Source: an uncultured Methanobrevibacter sp.
GTDB taxonomy: Archaea; Methanobacteriota; Methanobacteria; Methanobacteriales; Methanobacteriaceae
NCBI RefSeq assembly: GCF_937881195.1
Contig: NZ_CALGFC010000036.1
Span: forward strand, 1 to 32,805
Direction: 5' to 3'
Length of the DNA stretch: 32,805 nucleotides
The notes under the pieces were generated by a model, which was not told where the DNA came from, did not search any database, and was given only the letters and a program-made list of their open reading frames with translations. The translations under genes and the position numbers were made by a program. The stretch's first letter is position 1; each line of letters starts with the position of its first letter. Positions 16,885-25,071 of this stretch are shown here, piece after piece.

Positions 16885-17811
16885 TTGATAATCGGTGGTT
16901 CAGCCTCTCAAAAATTAGCAGCTAATGTTGCAAAAGAGCTTGGAGATTCTTTATGTCCAATTGAAACAAAAAAATTTCCTGATGGAGAAAGATATCTCAG
17001 AATAAAAGGAGAAGTTGCAGAAGAAGCAGTTATTATACAATCAACAGGATATCCTCAAGATGAAAACCTTATTGAATTATTATTCATGATAAAAACATTA
17101 AAGGATATGGGTGTTGAAAAGTTAAAAGTTGTTATTCCTTATTTTGGGTATGGTAGACAGGAAAAAAGATTTAAAAGTGGAGAATCAATTTCAGCACAAG
17201 TAATAGCAAATATAATTGAAGATGCAGGTGCAGATGAAATAATTTCTGTAAATCTTCATGAAGATAGTGTTAGAGATTTTTTCAATATTCCGACGAAAAA
17301 TATCTCAGCTATGGAAGCAATTGCAGAATATATAGACTCTATTTCTAAAGATCCAATAATAATTGCTCCAGATAAAGGAGCACTTAATTTTGCAGAGGAA
17401 ATTGCTAAGATACTTGATTGCAGTTGTACCTATATGAATAAAGTACGATTAGGCCCAGATAAAGTTGAAACAAAAATCGCGGACATTAGATGTGATTTTT
17501 CTGCAAATGACCCGAAATTAGCTCAATTGAATAAAACTGAAAAAAAAGTTAGTATAGATTCTGTAAAAGGAAAAGAAGCAATAATTATTGATGACATTAT
17601 AGCTACTGGAGGTACTATAGTCAATGCGATTGGTATATTAAAAGATCAAGGAGCTAAATCTGTTAGTGTTTGTTGTGTTCATCCCATTCTTGTTAATGAT
17701 GCAGTTTTAAAAATATATGCTGCTGGAGCTAAATCTATTGCAGGGACAGACACATTAAAATCAGAAGTCAGTTGTATTTCAATAGCTAAAATTATAGCAA
17801 AATCTTTATAA
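16885..17811 (+). CDS. prs: Ribose-phosphate pyrophosphokinase
   Basis: PRPP synthetase (308 aa) makes 5-phosphoribosyl diphosphate from ribose 5-phosphate and ATP for nucleotide, histidine and tryptophan synthesis, and in methanogens for methanopterin. Motifs are the start IIGGSASQKLAANVAKELG, KKFPDGERYLRI, the flexible ATP loop FGYGRQEKRFKSGESIS and the PRPP-binding loop IIIDDIIATGGTI. The open frame begins at ATG 16873, but that ATG overlaps the GGTGAT Shine-Dalgarno. TTG at 16885, six nt after GGTG, gives the family-typical N-terminus and is preferred. It is monocistronic on the plus strand and convergent with the adhesin gene. Confidence 0.93.
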   Translation: MIIGGSASQKLAANVAKELGDSLCPIETKKFPDGERYLRIKGEVAEEAVIIQSTGYPQDENLIELLFMIKTLKDMGVEKLKVVIPYFGYGRQEKRFKSGESISAQVIANIIEDAGADEIISVNLHEDSVRDFFNIPTKNISAMEAIAEYIDSISKDPIIIAPDKGALNFAEEIAKILDCSCTYMNKVRLGPDKVETKIADIRCDFSANDPKLAQLNKTEKKVSIDSVKGKEAIIIDDIIATGGTIVNAIGILKDQGAKSVSVCCVHPILVNDAVLKIYAAGAKSIAGTDTLKSEVSCISIAKIIAKSL

Positions 17812-18105
17812 TATAAAAAATAATATTCCATTTCATTAATATAAAAAAATATAAAAGTTATTATTATAATTAAATTAATTCAAAAAATAATTAATAATAA
17901 AGAAATAATAATAAAAAAAATAATAAAAATAATAAAAATAACTAATAATAGATATATTAAATATTTTTATTATAATTTTATTATATAATGACCTTCATAA
18001 ATTGATTGATACATATACAATACTATTTATTCTAATTTTTTCAGTAAAATATTACTATAATTTATCCAATTTAAAAATAAAAATAAAAATAAGGATAAAA
18101 ATTAA

Positions 18106-18124
18106 AGGAAATCAAAGATTTCCT
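18106..18124. terminator. Perfect hairpin between convergent prs and adhesin genes
   Basis: AGGAAATC (18106-18113), loop AAA, GATTTCCT (18117-18124): an 8-bp perfect stem roughly 300 nt past prs and 52 nt past the adhesin stop. A/T runs on both sides fit a bidirectional transcript end or 3' stabiliser. The rest of the 17812-18176 spacer is featureless A/T-rich sequence. Confidence 0.45.
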
Positions 18125-18176
18125 AACTTTGAAACATAATATTTTGCAAATTAAAAATCCTTTAAAAAATTAAATA

Positions 18177-20726
18177 TTACCTTTTTTTAGTTATTAATCC
18201 TAAGCTAATCAAAAATACTAAAAATATAGCAGTTATTGGAATTCCTGTTTCTTTCATAGTTGCATTAGCTACAACTGGATTGATATTTGTATTGTTAGTA
18301 CTATTATTCTTGTCTTCTTTGAATTTTAAATTATAAGAAGCATTTGAATAATTGTATTCTTCATCACCATTAAATAAAGCAAATATTAAGTAATTTGCTG
18401 GTTTAAAAGGATTATTTTTAGTATAATTGAGCTCAGCTACACCATTTTCATTAGTCAAAGATTTCCCAATATATTTACCATTTAAATAAAACTTGATTGT
18501 TTTATTGCTTAATGGATTTCCAAATTCATCAACTAATTTGCCTGTGAAAAAGATAGTTTTATTATCATTGCTAAATTTAGCACTAACATTAAGGTTAGTG
18601 TTGTGAATAGCTAAAATAGTAAGATTAGTCATGTTACTACCATAATTCATATCACTAGTAGTTATATTAACTATATTAGTTATATTACCCGTAGTATTAA
18701 TACGAACAGTGATAATTAATGTAGCAGTTCCATCTTTAGCTAAACTACCAATTGTCCAAATACCTGTGTTTGGATTGTAAGTCCCATATTTAGTAGAACT
18801 ACCCAAATAAACAAGTTCTAGTGGTAATTTATCATTAACAACAACATTTGTTGCTCCATCAGGACCATGATTACTTACAGTAATAGTGTAGTGTATTGTT
18901 TGACCATTAACAACATTTCCTTTAACATTACTAGATTTATTAATAGTGAGATTTACAGCAGGATCTACACTAATAGTTACATTTGTATTGTTAATACCAA
19001 GATTAGATTCATCTAAATTAATAGTAGCCATATTAGTGATATTTCCTGAACGATTCAAAAGAACATTAATAAATAATGTAACATTAGACCCATTATTTAA
19101 ATTACCAATATACCAAATACCAGTACTTGGATTATAATCTCCAGAAGGATAAGATCCCAGATAAATAATACCAGATGGTAAAATATCATTAATCCAAACA
19201 TTAGTAGCAGTATTATTTCCATTGTTAGTTACAGTAATAGTATATGTAACACGTTGACCATTTAAAACATTGGTAACATTAGCAGTTTTGGAAATAGTTA
19301 AATTTGCAAAAATAATTTCTTTATATAACATTAAATTTTCATTATCTCCAATTGCCCTAAGACTAAAACCACTACCAGAAGTGAAATTGGTAATCTCAGA
19401 GTAAAATCCTTTTGCATTAATTAATTCAGAATTAATTCCATTAATACCCGTCCAAGTTAAATTGACAATAAAATCAGGAAGGTTTCCATAATCAACAATA
19501 CTGAAAGTATTTGTTGTATTATTATAAAGAATAAGCTGATAAGACAAATTAACATTAGACCCTGGCTGATTAGTACTACTATTTACTATAGTACTAAAAT
19601 TATTTGCAGTTAATTGCATAACAAACCAATCAGTTAAAACAATACCATAAACTAATGGAGTGTTATTACCCCACCAATTATAACTAAGATTTGGAGTCTT
19701 AGACATACCAGTATTGTTTAAATAATAATCATAGTTAGAATTGTTAACAAAACGATTGTATTGAACTGAAACATCACCAGTATCTGGAATACTATATATA
19801 CCGCCACCTTGACTTGCAGTATTATTTATATAATTTGATCCAGTAGAATTAATACTATGTCGAACATAAATAGCTCCTCCCTGACCATTAGCACTATTTC
19901 TATAAAAGTTAACATAATAAAGAAAAGTTGAAGTTGCAGTATTAGAATAAACAGCCCCACCATTTCCAGCATTAGCACTATTGTTATTAAATAAAGAATC
20001 AGAGATTGTTAAATTACTATTTGTATTATAAATAGCTCCACCATTATTAGCAGAATTATTTTCAAAGACAGATTCAAATATGCCTATGATAGTACCATTA
20101 TTTTTATTAATAGCACCACCATTATTAGCTGCAGTATTATTTATAAAATTAGAATAAGATATCTGAACTTGACCACCAGTAAGCATCAATGCACCCCCGC
20201 CACCAGCACTACTATCAGTCCCATGATTGTTTATAAATACAGAATTTTGAATAATGTTTGCCATAGTACTATTATAAGGGTTAGAAGCCCAAATAGCTCC
20301 ACCTCTTCCTGCAGTATTATTAATAAATGTAACATTATATATCCCTAACAATCCAGTTGAATAAATAGCTCCTCCTAAAGTAGCATTACCATTGATAATA
20401 GCCAAATTTATCAAAAATAAAGAATTTCCATCAGTAACATTGAAAACTCTACCTATTGAACTAGCATCAATAATAGTATTATTTTGTGAAGAACCCCTTA
20501 TGGTTATGTTTTGATTTATAATAATATTTGTATTATTAGAACCCGAATATATACCATCTTCTAAAGTAAGATATCCTCCTTCACCAGCATCTAAAACTCC
20601 CTGAGCTATGCCACCACTAGTATTATTATCAATAGTTACACTAGCCCCACTTACAGAAGTTGATAAAAATAAGCAAACAGCTAAAAAGATTATACTTAAA
20701 AATATAATATTTTTCGATTTTTTAAT
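18177..20726 (-). CDS. Adhesin-like surface protein (GGAIY repeats + 2 DUF11), putative ATT start
   Basis: Large exported protein, about 849 aa from the proposed start, of the adhesin-like type abundant in Methanobrevibacter. In order: a signal peptide (KKSKNIIFLSIIFLAVCLFL, cleavage near SVSGAS); a beta-helix region to about residue 330 with eight GGAIY/GGAVY-type repeats and many FxNNxA motifs; an unassigned region; two DUF11 domains (about 474-574 and 592-694, each LTI.K..NV...G....YTITV.N.G); an Ig-like domain (about 708-804); and a C-terminal transmembrane helix with KKR (about 826-849). It should be wall- or membrane-attached and mediate contact with other cells or host. The first canonical in-frame start (TTG 20414) falls inside the beta-helix and would lose the signal peptide. 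AGGAGGTGA (20731-20739) is followed by in-frame ATT (20724-20726) and KKS. Confidence 0.88.
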   Translation of the reverse strand: MKKSKNIIFLSIIFLAVCLFLSTSVSGASVTIDNNTSGGIAQGVLDAGEGGYLTLEDGIYSGSNNTNIIINQNITIRGSSQNNTIIDASSIGRVFNVTDGNSLFLINLAIINGNATLGGAIYSTGLLGIYNVTFINNTAGRGGAIWASNPYNSTMANIIQNSVFINNHGTDSSAGGGGALMLTGGQVQISYSNFINNTAANNGGAINKNNGTIIGIFESVFENNSANNGGAIYNTNSNLTISDSLFNNNSANAGNGGAVYSNTATSTFLYYVNFYRNSANGQGGAIYVRHSINSTGSNYINNTASQGGGIYSIPDTGDVSVQYNRFVNNSNYDYYLNNTGMSKTPNLSYNWWGNNTPLVYGIVLTDWFVMQLTANNFSTIVNSSTNQPGSNVNLSYQLILYNNTTNTFSIVDYGNLPDFIVNLTWTGINGINSELINAKGFYSEITNFTSGSGFSLRAIGDNENLMLYKEIIFANLTISKTANVTNVLNGQRVTYTITVTNNGNNTATNVWINDILPSGIIYLGSYPSGDYNPSTGIWYIGNLNNGSNVTLFINVLLNRSGNITNMATINLDESNLGINNTNVTISVDPAVNLTINKSSNVKGNVVNGQTIHYTITVSNHGPDGATNVVVNDKLPLELVYLGSSTKYGTYNPNTGIWTIGSLAKDGTATLIITVRINTTGNITNIVNITTSDMNYGSNMTNLTILAIHNTNLNVSAKFSNDNKTIFFTGKLVDEFGNPLSNKTIKFYLNGKYIGKSLTNENGVAELNYTKNNPFKPANYLIFALFNGDEEYNYSNASYNLKFKEDKNNSTNNTNINPVVANATMKETGIPITAIFLVFLISLGLITKKR

Positions 20727-20730
20727 TTTC

Positions 20731-20739
20731 TCACCTCCT
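20731..20739 (-). promoter_or_regulatory. Shine-Dalgarno AGGAGGTGA of the adhesin gene
   Basis: Nine-nt perfect complement of the 16S 3' end, ending 4 nt before the in-frame ATT that opens a classic signal peptide. No ATG, GTG or TTG lies in frame between the upstream TGA (20739-20741) and 20414. Confidence 0.75.
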
Positions 20740-20741
20740 CA

Positions 20742-21433
20742 TATTTAGTAAAAACATTATAGGAAGTATAAAAAATTCATTAGTTTTAATAATGTGTATA
20801 GTAATTAAATAAATATGATTCATAAATATAACATATGATTAATCAAATAATCTATGATTCTTAAATAATCATTTGAAATGAAAATAACACTATTATTTTT
20901 CTAATCGAATTTATATACCATTTATTAATATATTTTCATCTTTATTTTAATAAAAATGAAAAAATAATAAAAATACTTTCTCTAAAATAATATTTAGAAA
21001 AATTCTTAAAACTTATGGTTGAATACAAAGATAAATAGAATTTTTATACTCAACATAAATAACAATATGAGTACTCACTATATATAAATATTTTTATTTA
21101 TTTTATATCAAGGATAATCTTTACAAAGAGATAAAAAAATTAATAATATAAATAAATGGATAATATAAAAAATGAATAATAAAAAAAAGTAATAATATAA
21201 ATAAATGGATAATAAAAAAAGGAATAATAAAAAAAAATTTAAATTAGTTAGAAAGCTGTAAAGTAAAATAAATTCAATTTTTTAAAAAAAATTATAAAAA
21301 GATTAATTAAATAAATTAATTAAAAAAAATATAAAAAATATTAATTAAAAAATTAATAAACACGATTAAAAATGGGATTAATAAAATAATTAAAAATAAA
21401 AAAATAAAAAAGTAAAAAATAAAAAATTAGTAT
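20742..21433. other. Spacer between adhesin and lonB
   Basis: About 690 nt, A/T-rich, no gene. A minus-strand TATA-like GGTATATAAATT near 20907-20918 could serve the adhesin. A segment like aataatataaataaatggataata occurs twice, near 21141 and 21190, in the 3' flank of lonB. Confidence 0.45.
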
Positions 21434-23725
21434 TTAAGATTTACTAGGAACATCACAAGCATTTAAAGAACTGTTTGGAACCTTATCTGCAACAGCACTA
21501 CTGATTTTCTTCATCTTTTTTATTAAGCTACTTTTTTCACTACATCCTATAAGAATGTTTTCTAAAACATCACTTAATGTATCAACAGGAATAATTTCGA
21601 TTAAATTTTCATATTTTTTCTCAATCATAACATCTTTCATGTTAGATCTTGGAATAATAACCTTTTTGATTCCTGCTTCAGCTGCAGCTTCTATTTTACT
21701 AGTAGCTCCACCAATTGGAAGTACATCTCCACGAACACTGAGTGATCCAGTTAAAGCAACAGTTTGATCAATTGGAATTTCTTCAATAGCTGAAATAACA
21801 GCTGCTGCAATTGATACACTTGCACTATCACCTTCAACTCCATCATAAGTCTGTAAAAATTGAATATGAATATCATATTGTGAAATGTCTGTGCCTGTGT
21901 GTTTTTTAATAAGAGCACTTACATTTTGAACAGATTCTTTAGCTATTTCACCCAATTTACCAGTTGCAATAATTTTTCCTTCTCTTTTACTTTGAGCAGG
22001 AGCGGCTTCAGCAGCAATTGGAAGCATTAGGCCACTTCTATCACCAATAACAGATAAACCATTAACCATACCAATTTTTCCACCTTCAGGGTTGAATACT
22101 GCATATTCTTTTCTTTGAGTAATAGATCTATCAGCTATTTGTTGTTCTAAAGTTCTAGAGAATTTTTTAGCATTTAAAACATGGTCTGCATGAACAAGGT
22201 CAGCCCCTTCTTCTTTAGCTACATCACCTGCAGCACGAACGAGGCCTCCTAATTCCCTAAGACGTAAAGTAAGAGAATCTTTTTTACCAGCTCTTCTTTT
22301 TGCTTCCCTAATAATTTCATCTAAGGCCTCTGGTGAGAAATGAGGAATCCTACCATCATTTTTAACTTCTTGAGCTACAAACTGAATAAGTTTTTTCCTA
22401 TTTTCTTCACTATCTGGCATGTTATCTTTCATAAAGACTTCATAACCATATCCCCTAATTCTAGAACGCATAGCAATGTGCATACCTTCAAGAACCTGAA
22501 TATTACCAGAAGCAACTAGAACAAAATCACATGGAACTGATTGAGAACGGACCATTGCACCACTACTATTTTCACTTTGCCCAGTAATAGAGTAATGTTT
22601 CTCCTGCATAGCTGAAAGAAGTTCTTGTTGAGTTTTCATACTCATAGTTCCAATTTCATCTATGTATAAGACACCCCTATTAGCTTTATGAATCATGCCT
22701 GGTTCAACACGTTCATGAGCAGGAGTTCCAAGTCCTCCAGATTGATATGGGTCATGACGAACATCACCAAGAAGGGCACCCGCATGAGCACCAGTAGCAT
22801 CTTCAAATGGAGCAAATCTTTTTTCAGCATTATTTACTAATAGCTTTGGAGCCATTGTAATATTTTTAGGTTTTATCTGCATAGATATGAAAAATATGAA
22901 AAGAGCTGCTAAAATTGCAAATAATAATTGAGCCCTATATATGAAACCAAGTGCTAAGACTCCTGCAATGAGAATCATTGTTACAATAAGTTTTTTCTCT
23001 TCATAACCTTTTGTAGTATTCTTATTTGCCATGACAATTCTTTTACCTTCACCTGCAGGAACTGTACGGATTAAAGGATTATTAGAATCTTCAGCATTTG
23101 GATATACTAAAACATCTTGAAGTATTTCTGGCGGTAAAAGCTCTGCCATTCCTTTAGCTATCATTGATTTTCCAACACCAGGATCCCCAATAAGAAGAAC
23201 ATTTCTCCGTTGTTTAGCTGCTTTTTTAATAGTTTCAACAGATTCTTCATGACCAATTACTTGATCTATTAAAAGAGGAGGCACATCAATATCTTTTGTA
23301 CTTCCTATATTCTCATAATCCAACATTTTCTGTTTTTCATAATAAGAATTAATATTGCTATCTTTTTCAGATGAATTTTCATCTAACTCATTATCGGTTG
23401 AATTTTTTTCTTTTTCAATATTCTCAGTGTTTATTTCATCTTCAGAAATATCATCATTCTCCATTTTTTCTGTGAGATTATGATCTTTATTAGTGTCGAG
23501 TGTAATTTTAATCGCCTCTTTCTTAATTGAAGTTTTATTTGAATTTAATTTATTTATATTCATATTATTATCTATAATCGTGTCAAGAGAATTTGTATTT
23601 TTAACAATTTTTGAAACATTACTAATATCTTTTTCATTACTACTAGCATTAGTGTTATTAACACTTTTTTCAAATTTCTTTTGAGAATCTTCTAGAAATT
23701 TAGATGATTCATTATTAATTTTCAT
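21434..23725 (-). CDS. lonB: Archaeal membrane-anchored Lon protease (LonB) with N-terminal extension
   Basis: ATP-dependent LonB protease (763 aa), degrading unfolded or regulated proteins at the cytoplasmic membrane. Residues about 135-230 begin the AAA+ domain with Walker A GDPGVGKS (180-187). Two transmembrane helices (about 246-263 and 266-283) are inserted before Walker B VLYIDEIG (352-359), the archaeal LonB hallmark. The C-terminal protease domain has the Ser-Lys dyad S634 (EGDSAS) and K677 (GGATSK), 43 residues apart as in the Archaeoglobus enzyme. Unusually, the first 130 or so residues form a charged, Asn/Ser/Glu/Lys-rich disordered extension; relatives begin near MLDYENIGSTKDIDVPPLL (134). 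GAGGT six nt before the ATG at 23725, and no comparable site before M134, support translation of the extension. Confidence 0.93.
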   Translation of the reverse strand: MKINNESSKFLEDSQKKFEKSVNNTNASSNEKDISNVSKIVKNTNSLDTIIDNNMNINKLNSNKTSIKKEAIKITLDTNKDHNLTEKMENDDISEDEINTENIEKEKNSTDNELDENSSEKDSNINSYYEKQKMLDYENIGSTKDIDVPPLLIDQVIGHEESVETIKKAAKQRRNVLLIGDPGVGKSMIAKGMAELLPPEILQDVLVYPNAEDSNNPLIRTVPAGEGKRIVMANKNTTKGYEEKKLIVTMILIAGVLALGFIYRAQLLFAILAALFIFFISMQIKPKNITMAPKLLVNNAEKRFAPFEDATGAHAGALLGDVRHDPYQSGGLGTPAHERVEPGMIHKANRGVLYIDEIGTMSMKTQQELLSAMQEKHYSITGQSENSSGAMVRSQSVPCDFVLVASGNIQVLEGMHIAMRSRIRGYGYEVFMKDNMPDSEENRKKLIQFVAQEVKNDGRIPHFSPEALDEIIREAKRRAGKKDSLTLRLRELGGLVRAAGDVAKEEGADLVHADHVLNAKKFSRTLEQQIADRSITQRKEYAVFNPEGGKIGMVNGLSVIGDRSGLMLPIAAEAAPAQSKREGKIIATGKLGEIAKESVQNVSALIKKHTGTDISQYDIHIQFLQTYDGVEGDSASVSIAAAVISAIEEIPIDQTVALTGSLSVRGDVLPIGGATSKIEAAAEAGIKKVIIPRSNMKDVMIEKKYENLIEIIPVDTLSDVLENILIGCSEKSSLIKKMKKISSAVADKVPNSSLNACDVPSKS

Positions 23726-24460
23726 ATAGAAACCTCAATTAAGCTTGAATTGGATTTTCAGCTAATTATTAATTAACCAAAATTTATTTTATAAATTAAA
23801 TTAATATTCAGTTAATATTCAATTAGTTTTATTTGTCTAATAAACATTTAAATGTTTTTATTATTTTATTTTATTAAATTTTATGTTAAAAATAAATAAA
23901 TATTAATTAAAAATGATTTTAATATAATATATTAATATTATATAAATTTTTTTGGTATTAGTCTTAATAAATTAATATTTTAGCAATTATTGATTTTTAT
24001 TAGAATATATTATTTGAAAGATTTTTATTAAAGTAGGTTTATTTGAAAGTTTTTTCTTAAAAATATTTGCTTTAAATATCAAAGATTAATTAAAATACTC
24101 ATTAAAATTTTTATATTTATTGAGATATTATTAATAAATTCATATTAGGAAAGGATGTTATTTATATTTTTATATAATATTCATTTTCATAGAACATTTT
24201 CAACCATTTTAATATTACTTTTTAAACAAAATTAATAAAAAAAATAAAAAAATATTAAACTAACTTTTTGTATGAATATGTTGTACTCTATCATTAATAA
24301 ATGTTTTCAATGAAAATCATTTATCAATCATATAAATTAAATAAAATTTGCAAAAAATGAAACTACCAAAAATGAAAAAATAATTTTTATATTAATTATT
24401 ATGAAATTAAGATTTAAAATATAAAATATTACATTATATTATTTTTATATTATCAAAAAT
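23726..24460. other. lonB upstream spacer
   Basis: A/T-rich sequence without a gene, holding the lonB promoter; a minus-strand TTTATAAAA-like site near 23785 is plausible. The remainder to about 24460 shows no structure I can support. Confidence 0.4.
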
Positions 24461-24461
24461 C

Positions 24462-24469
24462 TTTATATA
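24462..24469 (+). promoter_or_regulatory. TATA box of the candidate ncRNA
   Basis: TTTATATA preceded by CAAAAATC, a BRE-like A-rich stretch. The expected transcript start, 25-30 nt downstream, falls at about 24490-24493, the 5' edge of the structured element. Confidence 0.55.
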
Positions 24470-24490
24470 CTATGAAATACAATCATAAAT

Positions 24491-24627
24491 ATGAGTAGGA
24501 AAACGGTTTCCTAGTATAATGATTATTAAAATACTACATAAAGGTTCACCTCCTTTTAAACCAACCACAAAAAATTAATAACTCAAGGGCTAAAAGGAAA
24601 CCAATTATCCTACCAAAATCTATTTTT
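24491..24627 (+). ncRNA. Candidate structured RNA with anti-Shine-Dalgarno loop
   Basis: An island richer in G+C than its surroundings, with complementary ends. P1 pairs 24495-24500 (GTAGGA) with 24608-24613 (TCCTAC), and P2 pairs 24505-24512 (GGTTTCCT) with 24595-24602 (AGGAAACC). Inside, TAGTAT/ATACTA (24512-24517, 24531-24536) forms a second helix, and AAAGG/CCTTT frames a loop with CACCT. An alternative 7-bp hairpin, TAGGAAA-ACGG-TTTCCTA (24496-24513), excludes P1 and P2. Sequence 24543-24554, GGTTCACCTCCT, matches the archaeal 16S rRNA 3' end (GGATCACCTCCT) at 11 of 12 positions. A TATA box precedes it and TTTTT (24623-24627) ends it. I do not recognise a known family: not tRNA, and no cobalamin or fluoride riboswitch motifs. 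The strand is inferred from promoter and T-run. It could be a trans-acting sRNA. Confidence 0.55.
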
Positions 24628-25071
24628 ACTAAATTAACATAATAACAATACCAATTAGAAGATTATTTGATTTTTAAGATGAGATTAAAATTTAAATAAA
24701 TATTTAAATAAATATTTAAAAAAAATAACAGAATTTTATTGAATTTTTAAATAAATTTTTAAATAAATTATGTAAATATAAACTTTTTTATATATTTTTA
24801 ATAAAAACTTTTTTTAATTGATTTCAATGAAAAATTTATTTAAAAAGATCATTTAGTAGTTTAAAAGCTTAACAATTGTATAAGAAAAATTAACAATTGC
24901 ACATATAGAAAAGTCCAAAAACAAAAAATCAAGCTAATTTTAATTATATTAAATTATAATTATCTATAAATATTAATTAGAATAATAGTGATAATTATAA
25001 AAGTTTTTCATTAAAAAATATTCTGAAAAATAAATCATTTTAAATTGAAATCATTAGAGAAGGTAAAAAAA
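24628..25071. other. cobQ upstream region
   Basis: A/T-rich, no gene. It contains two TTAACAATTG direct repeats (listed separately). The cobQ promoter is probably near 24960 (tctataaatatt), roughly 100 nt before the ATG. Confidence 0.4.
24869..24899. promoter_or_regulatory. Paired TTAACAATTG sites, possible operator
   Basis: Identical 10-mers at 24869-24878 and 24890-24899. Each contains the palindrome CAATTG, and they are exactly 21 bp apart (two helical turns), about 170 nt upstream of cobQ. This suggests a dimeric regulator bound on one DNA face; no regulator is known to me. Confidence 0.35.

Noticed and set aside
24541..24557. T-arm-like AAAGG-TTCACCT-CCTTT suggesting a tRNA remnant
   Set aside because: The loop lacks the conserved A at position 58, and no acceptor, D or anticodon arm can be folded around it.
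24525..24560. Minus-strand AAGGAGGTGA followed by ATG-TAG in the ncRNA locus
   Set aside because: The ATG is followed at once by a stop; the in-frame GTG gives only seven codons, and no gene follows on that strand for 800 nt. The plus strand has the better promoter and terminator. It remains an alternative reading of the anti-Shine-Dalgarno loop.
24628..25071. Cobalamin riboswitch upstream of cobQ
   Set aside because: No B12-box-like sequence or multi-helix fold is present between the candidate RNA and the gene.
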